Assembly (NCBI RefSeq): GCF_002812205.1
Contig: NZ_NPEA01000013.1
Location: forward strand, 1-64,000
DNA: 64,000 nucleotides
Reading direction: 5' to 3'
DNA from: Leptospira neocaledonica
GTDB lineage: Bacteria > Spirochaetota > Leptospiria > Leptospirales > Leptospiraceae
The notes under the pieces are model-generated. The model saw only the letters and a list, made by a program, of their open reading frames with translations, did no database searches and was not told the DNA's origin. Position 1 is the first letter of the stretch, and every line of letters begins with the position of its first letter. A program made the translations under genes and the position numbers. Of this stretch, positions 29,035 through 37,551 are shown in pieces.

Positions 29035-30180
29035 ATGCAATATTTTGAAAAGAATTCCAGAACTTTAGATTATATCGTTTCCAAGGATCAGAAAAAGCAT
29101 GTCATTCTGAAATATTTACTGGAACAGGAGCTTTCTCTTAAGATCTATCCTTTTGATAAAAAAGCGGTAATCAAAAAGTATTTGGAAGAGGATGAGAAAA
29201 TCCTAATCCGTATGCCGGAAGACTGGGAGGAAATGGGGGAGAAGAAGGTCTCTTTATTCAAGATTCTGGCCAAGTATATAGAAATTGACTGTCAATACCT
29301 TCAAAAAGCGGAGAAGGACCTTTACCTTTTGAAGGTAGAAAGACTCGCTATCGCAAAATTGAATCGGGAAAGTCCAAGGGTCCAAGTCTTGAGCGGCAAG
29401 GCAGTCGTCACAAATTTAATCACTCCGAAAACGGTTATTGAAGCGAATATGTTCAATATTCCGACTTTGATAAAGGTGAATTTGGAAGATTATAAAAATC
29501 GCCTGAAAAAGAACAGCACTGATAATATAGTAATAGAGACGTTTAAACCCGGGTTGGATAGGAAATTCGAAATCGTTAAACGTTCTCGTAAGTCCTTATT
29601 GCTGGAAGATACACAAAACGCTAATTCTTATTCCGAATCAGGGCCTGATCGTTTGGATTATTCCAAGGATATCGATGATGATATCGGGACAATGATCCGA
29701 AAATTTAAGGACCAGAAAATTGTTTCGGAACTTATTCGCCCTATCATTTACAAAAACCATTCAGACCAACCGATCCCGATAGGTTATATCTGGATTCAAA
29801 GTAAGGATAAAAAGCTGAGTTCGGATTATCTTTCGGAACTGGGGAAACTTTCCGATGAGGTTGTTGGGAGGATCAAAGAATCTAATACAATTAAGACTAC
29901 AGAAAAATTCAAGGTTTTGGATGCTTCTGCCAAGGGACTTAAAGTGAAGATCGATGACCCGAATCTTATCGATACCTTAACTAAGCAGGAAGATTTTATC
30001 TTCGATGTTCTTTTTAAGATGCAGGCACCTTTGACTGTTTCTGCAGCGATCCGTTGGTGGGGAAAAGACGAGGATGGGCATTTAACTCTAGGCTTGGAAT
30101 TTAAAGGGAAATCGGATCATCCTGGAGAGAGAGACAGGTATATTAAGAATCTAGAATTGATGCAAAAGGGTGCTCTTTAA
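29035..30180 (+). CDS. DUF1577-like protein with PilZ-like C-terminal part
   Basis: A 381-residue cytoplasmic protein, strongly charged. It resembles the DUF1577 family, which I know mainly from Leptospira. The C-terminal ~110 residues (FKVLDASAKGLKVKI, then AAIRWWGKDEDGHLTLGLEF) follow the strand pattern of PilZ c-di-GMP receptors. I do not see a full R-x3-R plus D/N-x-S-x2-G pair, so binding is uncertain. It ends 2 bases before the convergent PolB gene. Role unknown; a signalling adaptor is a guess. Confidence 0.65.
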   Translation: MQYFEKNSRTLDYIVSKDQKKHVILKYLLEQELSLKIYPFDKKAVIKKYLEEDEKILIRMPEDWEEMGEKKVSLFKILAKYIEIDCQYLQKAEKDLYLLKVERLAIAKLNRESPRVQVLSGKAVVTNLITPKTVIEANMFNIPTLIKVNLEDYKNRLKKNSTDNIVIETFKPGLDRKFEIVKRSRKSLLLEDTQNANSYSESGPDRLDYSKDIDDDIGTMIRKFKDQKIVSELIRPIIYKNHSDQPIPIGYIWIQSKDKKLSSDYLSELGKLSDEVVGRIKESNTIKTTEKFKVLDASAKGLKVKIDDPNLIDTLTKQEDFIFDVLFKMQAPLTVSAAIRWWGKDEDGHLTLGLEFKGKSDHPGERDRYIKNLELMQKGAL

Positions 30181-30181
30181 T

Positions 30182-32479
30182 TTAGAAATCGAATCTTCCT
30201 TGAGGGTCTATAAGGGAATCAAAATCCTTGAAGGATGCAAATTCTGCCCAAACTTCTCTGAAGACCCCGGCTAACATTTTTCTATAATATTCTTTGTCGA
30301 AACCTGTATTTTTGATCTTGTTCGGATAGAGTTGTAATTCTTCTTCAGGCATATATCTTCTGTCCTTGGTTTTAGCTCTTTGGTTCAATACTAAGTATTT
30401 TATTTTTTCTCCTGCTTGCACATCCATTCCGAAATCCTTAAGTTTCATCATGGAAAGTGCGGTAGCTCCCATTACTTCGTATTCTTCCAATTCTCTGGAG
30501 CTGGATTTGACAAGCAGTAGATTTTCGGGCGTAATATGGTTTTGACGGATCATGGCATCGTATTTATGATAGATGGCTAAAATTTCGGATTCGGATTCTT
30601 TCAGATCTTGGATACTAATCTTAGTTTTCATCCATTCCAACATTTCATATTGGGCGCTTGTGATAAAGGTCGGTAGGTCCTTTCTTCTGGCTCCAATTCC
30701 TCTACATTTCAATTTTCCGGATTGGAATCTTCCCATGTACCTATTTGCCACAGGCATTTCAGAATCTTGACTGGAAGGAGGAAAAAGTAACCAGCTATAG
30801 ATTCCATCTACTTCCATTCTGATCCCGGTTCGTTTTTGTATTTCTAAACACAGAGAATCCAATTCAGAGGAAGTTAATGGAGAAGAATTATAGTTTTTAA
30901 TAAATATACTGTCGGTGATCGCATGAACGAATTCATAGCCGAATTCTTCTGCGGTCTCTTTTGCGAGTAGAAGTTTTTCTCTTCCGAAAGCGTTTACACT
31001 TTCGTGACTTTCTAATCTTCCGAATTTTGCATTCCTATAACCCAAATATCCGAAAGAAGTGACTAACATCCATTTTAAACTGGCTTGTTTTGCTTCATAA
31101 TTTGCCAATTGTTCTCCGGAGCTGATCTTGGATTGTTTTTTGTAATAGGCTCTTCTCTCTAAGACATGCTCTAAGGCTTCAGAAACTACTCCTTTACGTT
31201 TATTGCATATACGATATCCTATATCCGGAGCCTTCGGAACTGTTTCGTCGTTGCTACAACATAAGCAGTTCACACATTCTGGAGAAATATTATGCATTGC
31301 CATGATGCTGGGATACATCTGAGCAAAGTCCAATTGGGCGACATTCTCCGCCGTTTTTCCATAGCTGATATCCGGCTGAAAAACTAATCCTCCTTTGTCC
31401 GCCTCCAATAATTGGAGCGCCGTTTTAGGAGCTTCTACCGCACTTTTTTGCCAAGGAACCAGATAGCCTCTTCTTAAGGCCACATCCGTTTCAATATAGG
31501 TGAGTGCCTTGCCTGTGGATGCTCTTGCCATTTTTTGCATAGGGAGTCTGGAAAGTCTCGCGAGTTCTACAACTCCCATTAGATCTGCTTCCTTATATAC
31601 GAAACTGTTTTTGGAATCAATATGCCATCTTCCGAATAAAGGATAAGAAGGTGCTCTAAACACTATATTTCCATAAGTAAAATAACTGGTTCCTTTGGTG
31701 CTGATATTTCTTCGGATGGGAGTGGTCCTATCTCTGTCCAGTGCGGGCAGAAATCCTTGTTTTTGGGATTGGTAGAATAAATAAGGTAGAATGACCTGGT
31801 CTCCGTACCGGGTCAGAAGAATATCCGGATCTTCTTCTTTTAAAAGTATATCTAATTTTTCTAATAATCTCCTGGGATTTGTTCCGGACAATTCATGGTA
31901 ATCCGTTTCGGTTCTTACGATCAAAGGATTATTTTCTATATTGATCCTATGGCTTTTTTTGAGTTCCAAACGTATGATCTTGAATTTGGGAACTTCATAA
32001 TCCATTTCTTTAGGAGAGTCTTCCGTTCTGATATTTACGACCCTTTTTGCTCCAGGATCTTCAGTGTAATCGATCTCCATTTTGCATAAAGGAAATAGAC
32101 CTTTCTGAAACATGTAACTGGTCGGAAGATCCAGATCAGAATGATAAATCTCGAATTTTCCATATAGAGCGAATAATTTACGGCTGATTTTGGGAAGGAT
32201 AGAAGGTCTGGTGATTATAATTTTTAGGACTGGAACTGTTTTATTTTCGTAGAATAGGTTTCTATTTTCGTAAACCGGAATTTCTTGGATGGCATCTAAT
32301 TCGAAAAGACGTTTTACTAATTTTTTAAGTAGATCAGCCTCTCCTCTTGCATATATGATCGGATAAAATTTATCTAAAAAAAGTTGGGATTCACCTTTTT
32401 CATTTTTTAACCAAAGATATACCATGTCCTCCGCATGATAAACGTCGAACAGATATCCTTTGGTAGTTCGGAGATTCAT
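30182..32479 (-). CDS. Family B DNA polymerase with degenerate exonuclease and motif C
   Basis: The 765-residue protein has the family B polymerase motifs. Motif A is LDFAQMYPSI with Asp at about 384. Motif B is KWMLVTSFGYLG at about 466. Motif C is AITDS at about 520. A Cys-rich insertion (CVNCLCC and later C) follows motif A. Motif C normally reads DTDS; here the first Asp is Ile while the key second Asp stays. In the exonuclease region the Exo I D-I-E is not recognisable (IIRLELKK) and Exo II reads RYGDQVILPYL, so proofreading is probably weak or lost. Third gene of an overlapping operon (ATGA overlap with the 86-residue gene). A translesion or specialised repair role is plausible. Confidence 0.9.
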   Translation of the reverse strand: MNLRTTKGYLFDVYHAEDMVYLWLKNEKGESQLFLDKFYPIIYARGEADLLKKLVKRLFELDAIQEIPVYENRNLFYENKTVPVLKIIITRPSILPKISRKLFALYGKFEIYHSDLDLPTSYMFQKGLFPLCKMEIDYTEDPGAKRVVNIRTEDSPKEMDYEVPKFKIIRLELKKSHRINIENNPLIVRTETDYHELSGTNPRRLLEKLDILLKEEDPDILLTRYGDQVILPYLFYQSQKQGFLPALDRDRTTPIRRNISTKGTSYFTYGNIVFRAPSYPLFGRWHIDSKNSFVYKEADLMGVVELARLSRLPMQKMARASTGKALTYIETDVALRRGYLVPWQKSAVEAPKTALQLLEADKGGLVFQPDISYGKTAENVAQLDFAQMYPSIMAMHNISPECVNCLCCSNDETVPKAPDIGYRICNKRKGVVSEALEHVLERRAYYKKQSKISSGEQLANYEAKQASLKWMLVTSFGYLGYRNAKFGRLESHESVNAFGREKLLLAKETAEEFGYEFVHAITDSIFIKNYNSSPLTSSELDSLCLEIQKRTGIRMEVDGIYSWLLFPPSSQDSEMPVANRYMGRFQSGKLKCRGIGARRKDLPTFITSAQYEMLEWMKTKISIQDLKESESEILAIYHKYDAMIRQNHITPENLLLVKSSSRELEEYEVMGATALSMMKLKDFGMDVQAGEKIKYLVLNQRAKTKDRRYMPEEELQLYPNKIKNTGFDKEYYRKMLAGVFREVWAEFASFKDFDSLIDPQGRFDF

Positions 32480-32736
32480 TCTTGTTTCCGAAGATCTTCC
32501 GATTCTTTTTTTAATCTGAGTATTTCCTTTTTTAAATCGATCATCATTGTAAGAAGCATGATATCGATCGGATAGGGAGAAGAAGCCATTACCCCCGCTT
32601 GTACCTGAAGTTTTGCAGTTCGAATCAATTCATCAAAAATTTCCTGGTCCGGTTTACGAAGTCCTCTCCTGTATTGTCCAAGACTAGACTCGATATACTG
32701 CATTTGTCTGGAATATGGAATAACCGTCCTACCCAT
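32476..32736 (-). CDS. Small helical protein between RecA-like and PolB genes
   Basis: The 86-residue protein has an N-terminal RQMQYIESSLGQYRRGLRK, a middle helix and a C-terminal coiled-coil-like stretch (DLKKEILRLKKESEDLRKQE). It overlaps the RecA-like gene by 8 bases and the polymerase gene by 4 (ATGA), and has CAGGAG 7 bases before its ATG. Such tight packing implies equal co-expression and probably a physical complex with one or both neighbours. No known domain is recognised. It could be an adaptor that tethers the polymerase to the RecA-like subunit. Confidence 0.8.
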   Translation of the reverse strand: MGRTVIPYSRQMQYIESSLGQYRRGLRKPDQEIFDELIRTAKLQVQAGVMASSPYPIDIMLLTMMIDLKKEILRLKKESEDLRKQE

Positions 32737-33376
32737 AAATAAACTCCTGTTTGGAATTCGGATCTGTTTCGATCTCGTATATAGATTTCGCTTTTCTGAT
32801 CTTAAGATAAGAATGACCTTCGACCACGTTTAATTCCCAAAGATCTTCGGAGAGTTCGACTAACTTAGGAAAAATTTTTTGAAAGTTGGGATGAGTGTAT
32901 TTTGTGGATTCCACAAGTACGATAGGAATCTGTCTGGAACGTATACGTTCCAATAATAATACCAATTTTTCCAAAAGGAAAAGGCCTTCGTCGTCTTGCA
33001 CATCTCCATCGAAGAATTGTTTGCAGGGAGCTAGGATAAAATAGATCGTATTTTCTTTTCTAGAAGAATAGATTTCCTGGACGGAATCCAAGATTTGATA
33101 AGGAGTGAATGCTCTCTGGACCAGGATTTTTTCCAAAAGAGCCTCGGGGGATACTCTTCTTTTTCTAGTCTCTTCGGTGATAGTGAATACATCGAAACGA
33201 ATGGCACAGTCCAAGTTAAAGACCTGGAATCCGGAAACGGCAAATGCGTATTCCCAAAGAAGCGCCAATTTATAGATACCCTGTCTTCCTGTTAAAAGCC
33301 CGACATTATCCCTGCTCCAGCCTAGTACCGGACGAAACAACTGGTCTTGGAAACCCTCCAGGGGACCTAAATACAT
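32729..33376 (-). CDS. Degenerate RecA/RadA-like protein, first gene of the PolB operon
   Basis: The 215-residue protein follows the RecA/Rad51 core pattern. A strand-loop-helix GLLTGRQGIYKLALLWEYAF (26-45) sits where Walker A belongs but lacks G-K-[ST]. GFQVFNLDCAIRFD (49-62) matches the second strand and ends near the usual acid. VQRAFTPYQIL (86-96) matches the Rad51-type R-A-F/Y-x3-Q signature. IYFILAP (111-117) replaces Walker B and has no terminal Asp. So it has the fold but probably not ATPase activity. The ATG at 33376 is preferred; the TTG at 33436 would put the promoter inside the gene. ImuA of the DnaE2 mutasome is a functional analogue to consider. Confidence 0.7.
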   Translation of the reverse strand: MYLGPLEGFQDQLFRPVLGWSRDNVGLLTGRQGIYKLALLWEYAFAVSGFQVFNLDCAIRFDVFTITEETRKRRVSPEALLEKILVQRAFTPYQILDSVQEIYSSRKENTIYFILAPCKQFFDGDVQDDEGLFLLEKLVLLLERIRSRQIPIVLVESTKYTHPNFQKIFPKLVELSEDLWELNVVEGHSYLKIRKAKSIYEIETDPNSKQEFIYG

Positions 33377-33382
33377 ATATAC

Positions 33383-33411
33383 TATATAAACGATACGTTT
33401 AAATATGTAAA
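33383..33411 (-). promoter_or_regulatory. Promoter with internal palindrome and probable leaderless start
   Basis: On the minus strand TTTACA (33411-33406) and TATATA (33388-33383) are 17 bases apart, a good sigma70 arrangement. The palindrome TAAACG-ATA-CGTTTA (33387-33401) fills the spacer, touching the -10 element, as expected for a repressor operator. The ATG of the RecA-like gene begins 7 bases after the -10, exactly where transcription should start. There is no ribosome-binding site, so the mRNA is probably leaderless. The repressor is unknown. Confidence 0.5.
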
Positions 33412-33510
33412 GTGAAATGGAGTGTGGGAATTCCAAAAAGAAAACTTTGGGCTATGGACTATTGCAATTATGTCTTGTCTTAAAAAATTTTCCAAAATCC
33501 TTGGAGCTAT

Positions 33511-34032
33511 ATGGAATCAGATCATTTTAAAACGGTCCGTGCTCGTTCTGCAGTAGATTATCTTTTTAGGACCGTTCACCAACATCATTCTCAGCTCAGC
33601 CAGATGGCGGACCAAAAGGCGAATATTTTGATCGCCGCATCATTCGTAATACTCTCACTTTCTTTGGGCTACGTCCAAAGGCCGGTCTATAGAACAGGTT
33701 TACTCACTCTGATGGTATTTATTGTAATCGCGGCAATCTTGGCGATACTTGCGGTGATGCCCACGTTCAAACAGAAAAAGAACGGCCAAATAAATCCTTT
33801 GTTTTTCGGGCATTTTGCTCCGTTGAGTGAAAAAGAATTTATGACCAAGATGGAAGATATCGCTTCGGAAGATTCTTCTTTGTATGAAGCCTTGACTAGA
33901 GATTTATATAATTTGGGAAAATCTCTCTACTTTACAAAATATAGATATTTGAGATGGAGTTATCGTTGTCTTCTCGTAGGAGTTACTTCTTCCATGATCT
34001 TAATATTCTTGGAAATTAAAGGAATTATCTAA
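33511..34032 (+). CDS. Pycsar-effector-like transmembrane protein (PycTM type)
   Basis: The 173-residue protein begins with an amphipathic helix and MADQKANILIAASFVILSLS (about residues 31-50), which resembles the D-x-K-A-x-I-L motif entering the first span of Pycsar effectors and stand-alone relatives. A second span (about 63-85), a cytoplasmic helical region with EKEFMTKMEDIASEDSSLYEALTRDLY, and a third span (about 150-170) complete the fold. In Pycsar, PycTM permeabilises the membrane on cCMP/cUMP signals. Here no cyclase gene is adjacent, so function is open. TTGGAG precedes the ATG. Transcribed divergently from the PolB operon. Confidence 0.7.
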   Translation: MESDHFKTVRARSAVDYLFRTVHQHHSQLSQMADQKANILIAASFVILSLSLGYVQRPVYRTGLLTLMVFIVIAAILAILAVMPTFKQKKNGQINPLFFGHFAPLSEKEFMTKMEDIASEDSSLYEALTRDLYNLGKSLYFTKYRYLRWSYRCLLVGVTSSMILIFLEIKGII

Positions 34033-34132
34033 TACTATATTTCCATAAAAGAATCTAAAATCTCTCTTAGAGTCGCGAGTTATGGAAATTTGCAAACTTT
34101 AGAAGAATGCGAGAAATCCAAAAGATAGGTCC

Positions 34133-35335
34133 CTAGTTCGGGACCATTGTTTCGTTTTTCTTTTGTTTCATTCTTTTGACTAGATAATCTCTAAGCGCTA
34201 AGAAAGGTCTTTCGGTTATGTAAAAGATCGGAATACAGATTACGAAAGACACTATAATTGCAAAAAGTCCGAACAAGAAAAATTGTCCCAAGCTTAAACT
34301 TCCTGGGATTTTTGATCCAAAAATTATTCCGAGTGCGACTGCTGTGCAAGGTGTATGCCATAGATACATTGTATAGCTGATCCTCGAGAAAGGTCTAAAA
34401 ATCGTAAGACTAAAAAGCCGATTGATAAAACCTTCTTTCCATAAAGCTAATATGAATAGAGAGGAATATCCTAAATGGAATCCGGTGAAATTGAAAACCA
34501 AACCCCAGCCAACTCTTTCCGTTAAATAGGCAAAACTTAAGAACAAGACTGCTCCAAAACCTAACAGATAAGAGAATTTGGGATTTTTCGATGTTAAAAA
34601 ATCGGGTTTCCAAAATACTAATTCCGCGATCAGCATTCCGCAAATTAAGGTATCGAACCTCGTTTCAGTATGATAAAGTATGACAGCTTCCGTCAGTCCG
34701 AAAGACATGTATATGAATCTTATAAATAACGGGAGGAAAAATAATCCCAATAATGTAATCCTTCTCAGTCGGTCCGGTATTTTAAAGAAAAATAAAAGAC
34801 AAAGAGCTGGGATCACTAGATAGAATTGTTCTTCAATAGATAGGGACCAGCCATAAAGAAAGAGTCTATCATTGAAATAATTAGAAATATATAAAACATC
34901 TGCCCAAGAGTGAGAAATTGTGGAAGCTAATTTCTGTATCCCTGCAATTCCTTCAGGATGAAGATCCGGATGAGAGTTATAATAATTTAATATATTTTTA
35001 GAGTAAAAAAAGGAAGCGATAAGGCAAAGATAATAGGCCGGCATGATCCTAAGAGTTCTTTTTATATAGAACATTTTTAGATCCAGGGTATTTGTTTTCC
35101 TTTTTTCTTGTAATAATCCACTGTATATTAGGAAGCCACTTAGAATAAAAAATAAATCCACGCCCGTTCTAAGATTATGAAAAACGACCCTTACTAGAGG
35201 GTGTTCATAATTCAGCAAATGTAGCTTATCCGCGTGGTCCCAAAAATGGTACAATATTACCAAAAAAATAGATAATGCTCTTAAGCCGTTTAACGCGGGT
35301 ATTTCTGATTCGTTTTTGGAGAATAAAAATTTCAA
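34133..35335 (-). CDS. Acyltransferase 3 (OafA/YrhL) family membrane protein
   Basis: A 400-residue integral membrane protein with about ten spans. It starts with the family signature PALNGLRALSIFLVILYHFW, containing the catalytic-site His, and has the R-x10-Fx3R-like FYIKRTLRIMPAYY motif and YGWSLSIEEQFYL. It transfers acyl groups (usually acetyl) to sugars of surface polysaccharides or other envelope molecules. Start is TTG at 35335 with GAGGA about 8 bases upstream. A close paralogue lies at 37552-38763. Acceptor unknown. Confidence 0.9.
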   Translation of the reverse strand: MKFLFSKNESEIPALNGLRALSIFLVILYHFWDHADKLHLLNYEHPLVRVVFHNLRTGVDLFFILSGFLIYSGLLQEKRKTNTLDLKMFYIKRTLRIMPAYYLCLIASFFYSKNILNYYNSHPDLHPEGIAGIQKLASTISHSWADVLYISNYFNDRLFLYGWSLSIEEQFYLVIPALCLLFFFKIPDRLRRITLLGLFFLPLFIRFIYMSFGLTEAVILYHTETRFDTLICGMLIAELVFWKPDFLTSKNPKFSYLLGFGAVLFLSFAYLTERVGWGLVFNFTGFHLGYSSLFILALWKEGFINRLFSLTIFRPFSRISYTMYLWHTPCTAVALGIIFGSKIPGSLSLGQFFLFGLFAIIVSFVICIPIFYITERPFLALRDYLVKRMKQKKNETMVPN

Positions 35336-35447
35336 CGGATGATTTCCTCGGATCGAGTTAAGCTAAAATCATAGAAAAAAGGAAATTCATATCGTGGAAA
35401 CTATTTTCCATAAGAATCTAAGGATTCTTGGTCCGGCATCGTTCAGA

Positions 35448-37421
35448 TCAGGACTTGATTTGGATAGGAACAAAACGATTCAGGATTTCCCTAACGACCC
35501 GATTGAGTCTGGGCTTTCCTTCCGCTTCTAAGAGGATCCAATAGGCATAGTCAATACTAAACATATCCTTGATATTCTTTCCAACTTTTACCCATTGTTG
35601 TTCTATTCTCTTTTTAGCCTCTATAGTTAGGTTTGGATTTTTTTGAAAATTTTCCAAATAAGAATAATATTCCGAGGTAAGAGAAGCGGGGATAGGATCC
35701 TTCCATTTTCTACCTCTCATACTTCTCTCCGTTTCCCATCGGAATTCTCCCAGGGTTTTAGTTACGACTAATGTGGCATTTTCAGTCATAACTACCGGAA
35801 ATAATAATCTGCTGTAATCCTGATTACCGATACTCGTTTCTTGCCATAGAACACCTCTATTTCCGCTATAAGGAAGAAGGATACAATCTGCAAAAAATTC
35901 CTTTCTATACTGCTCGGTATGGCTTGGATCTGTATTAGAAATTGCAGTTACTTGTCTCTGGAAGATACTTGTGTCTATCTTTGAAACTCTTTCGGCATTC
36001 GATAAAATCTTATCAGTAAAAGTAAGATTCGCTTCCGTGGCGCCGTAAAACTGATCTTCGGAAAGAATAGGATATGCAAAATTCGGATTTAAGGAAATCC
36101 CTAAAAGCCCCATATAAAGTATGTTTTCTAATTCCCAATCCAGAATATGCAAAAGATATTCTTTATTCATAATATTCTTTGCTTCCGGTTCTTGGTTCCA
36201 GCGTAGATTAGATTTTTGGATCTGGTCGTAGGTTTGTCCCATATGATTTTGGGATGGATTCTTTTTGCCTGCAAGTATCAAGTTTAACCAGTCGGGAAGA
36301 AGATGAATAGAAAGTTTTACTTCCTGGTATTGTCGATCTGTCATTGAGGATTTTAATGTGGCAATAGCAAGTTCCAGGTCTTGCAGTCTTTTTGCAGAGA
36401 GCAAACCTTCGTCCAAAAAGAAAAAATAAATAAAAAGAAGTACAGGTTTTGGGATATTCGTTGTTTGGGAGCGGAATTTAATAAAACAAACTTTATATAG
36501 TCTTATTAATATTTTATAATCTTCTTGTCTGTGTCTTCTTCGTATCAACCCTGGATGCTCTTTGTATGCATGTACGAGTCGAGTGATCTCCTCACAAGTG
36601 CTTGCGTGAAGGCCGGAATACTCTAAAATTTGTGCCAGACTGTTTACATATTCATCCGGTATTATGCTAGGATGGGCAGGTCCTGCAGGGCTTGTTTTAG
36701 GAGTTTCGATCCATTCTTCTGTTTTTTTCTCGTCCAGTTCGGGAACTGTTTTGATCTGTAAGGTAAGATTTGTTCCCTCTTGAGAGATTAATATTGCTTC
36801 GGATTTGAGCCACTGTTTGTTCTCATCCGGAATTAGGATTTGCATTCTTTCATATCTTGTGAGAGAGAATGTGGCTCCTACTTTTTTGGTATAAATCCTG
36901 GCTCTTATCGCTTTATTTAAGGAATTCTCATCCAATTCTTGGATACCAAGTAAGGCCGGAAATCTTTCCTCGGAATCTGTTTCTAAAATAGCAGTGATAA
37001 AGTTTTTGGCAGTCGTTTTATGATCTTCTATCAAATGATCTAAAGTATGTATGATTAATATATCTTTCCATGCGGGAAGATTACTCTGCTCTGCAAGAAA
37101 CTGTAAAAATTCAGGAAGGAAATGTTTTCTGTACCAAGAGGGATCTTCTGCTAATCGTTTTAAATCGAGATTGTCTACTTGGTCTAAGAACGTATGAAAA
37201 AGATTTGTATCCTTGGAATTGAAATGATGGAGCTGTAATTTAGATACGATCTTTGCTCTGTACTCTAATGCGAGACGGTTTTGTCCGCGCAGATAACGTT
37301 GCAATAGATATATTACGGTAAATAGAAGGACTAAAAAGATCGCTCCGCTGATAACGGGAGTCCAAGAGAACTCCGGCCAAATCAGGATAGGGTTTCCGGA
37401 ATCCTGACCTAATATGAGCAT
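35448..37421 (-). CDS. Large hypothetical membrane-anchored protein
   Basis: The 657-residue protein has one N-terminal span (about 22-45) followed by a long, mostly helical soluble region. At about 180-240 a beta-rich segment (IRARIYTKKVGATFSLTRYERM, then LKSEAILISQEGTNLTLQI) has PilZ/YcgR-N-like strand spacing. No catalytic motif is recognised. It lies between two acyltransferase paralogues on the same strand but with gaps over 100 bases, so an operon is uncertain. The large soluble part probably faces the cytoplasm. Function unknown. Confidence 0.65.
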   Translation of the reverse strand: MLILGQDSGNPILIWPEFSWTPVISGAIFLVLLFTVIYLLQRYLRGQNRLALEYRAKIVSKLQLHHFNSKDTNLFHTFLDQVDNLDLKRLAEDPSWYRKHFLPEFLQFLAEQSNLPAWKDILIIHTLDHLIEDHKTTAKNFITAILETDSEERFPALLGIQELDENSLNKAIRARIYTKKVGATFSLTRYERMQILIPDENKQWLKSEAILISQEGTNLTLQIKTVPELDEKKTEEWIETPKTSPAGPAHPSIIPDEYVNSLAQILEYSGLHASTCEEITRLVHAYKEHPGLIRRRHRQEDYKILIRLYKVCFIKFRSQTTNIPKPVLLFIYFFFLDEGLLSAKRLQDLELAIATLKSSMTDRQYQEVKLSIHLLPDWLNLILAGKKNPSQNHMGQTYDQIQKSNLRWNQEPEAKNIMNKEYLLHILDWELENILYMGLLGISLNPNFAYPILSEDQFYGATEANLTFTDKILSNAERVSKIDTSIFQRQVTAISNTDPSHTEQYRKEFFADCILLPYSGNRGVLWQETSIGNQDYSRLLFPVVMTENATLVVTKTLGEFRWETERSMRGRKWKDPIPASLTSEYYSYLENFQKNPNLTIEAKKRIEQQWVKVGKNIKDMFSIDYAYWILLEAEGKPRLNRVVREILNRFVPIQIKS

Positions 37422-37551
37422 AGAAAAATAGTAAATGGAATTATAAAGTAGTCAAGATGTTTACTGGGTCTGGAGGCTGAGAAGAGCGAGAATTGGGAGA
37501 AGGATGGCTGACTTCTCCGGAATTTTTCCCAGAGAAGTCGCAAATTCTAAT

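Noticed and set aside
28892..29068. 58-codon open frame upstream of the DUF1577-like gene
   Set aside because: It overlaps the next gene by 34 bases, has no ribosome-binding site and is simply Lys/Asn-rich, as expected from A/T-rich spacer.
33377..33436. Longer start (TTG 33436) of the RecA-like gene
   Set aside because: It would place a good promoter and palindrome inside the coding region; the added residues are hydrophobic and not part of the RecA-like fold.
33511..34032. A full Pycsar anti-phage system
   Set aside because: No nucleotide-cyclase gene is next to the PycTM-like gene; only the effector-like half is present, so the system call cannot be made.
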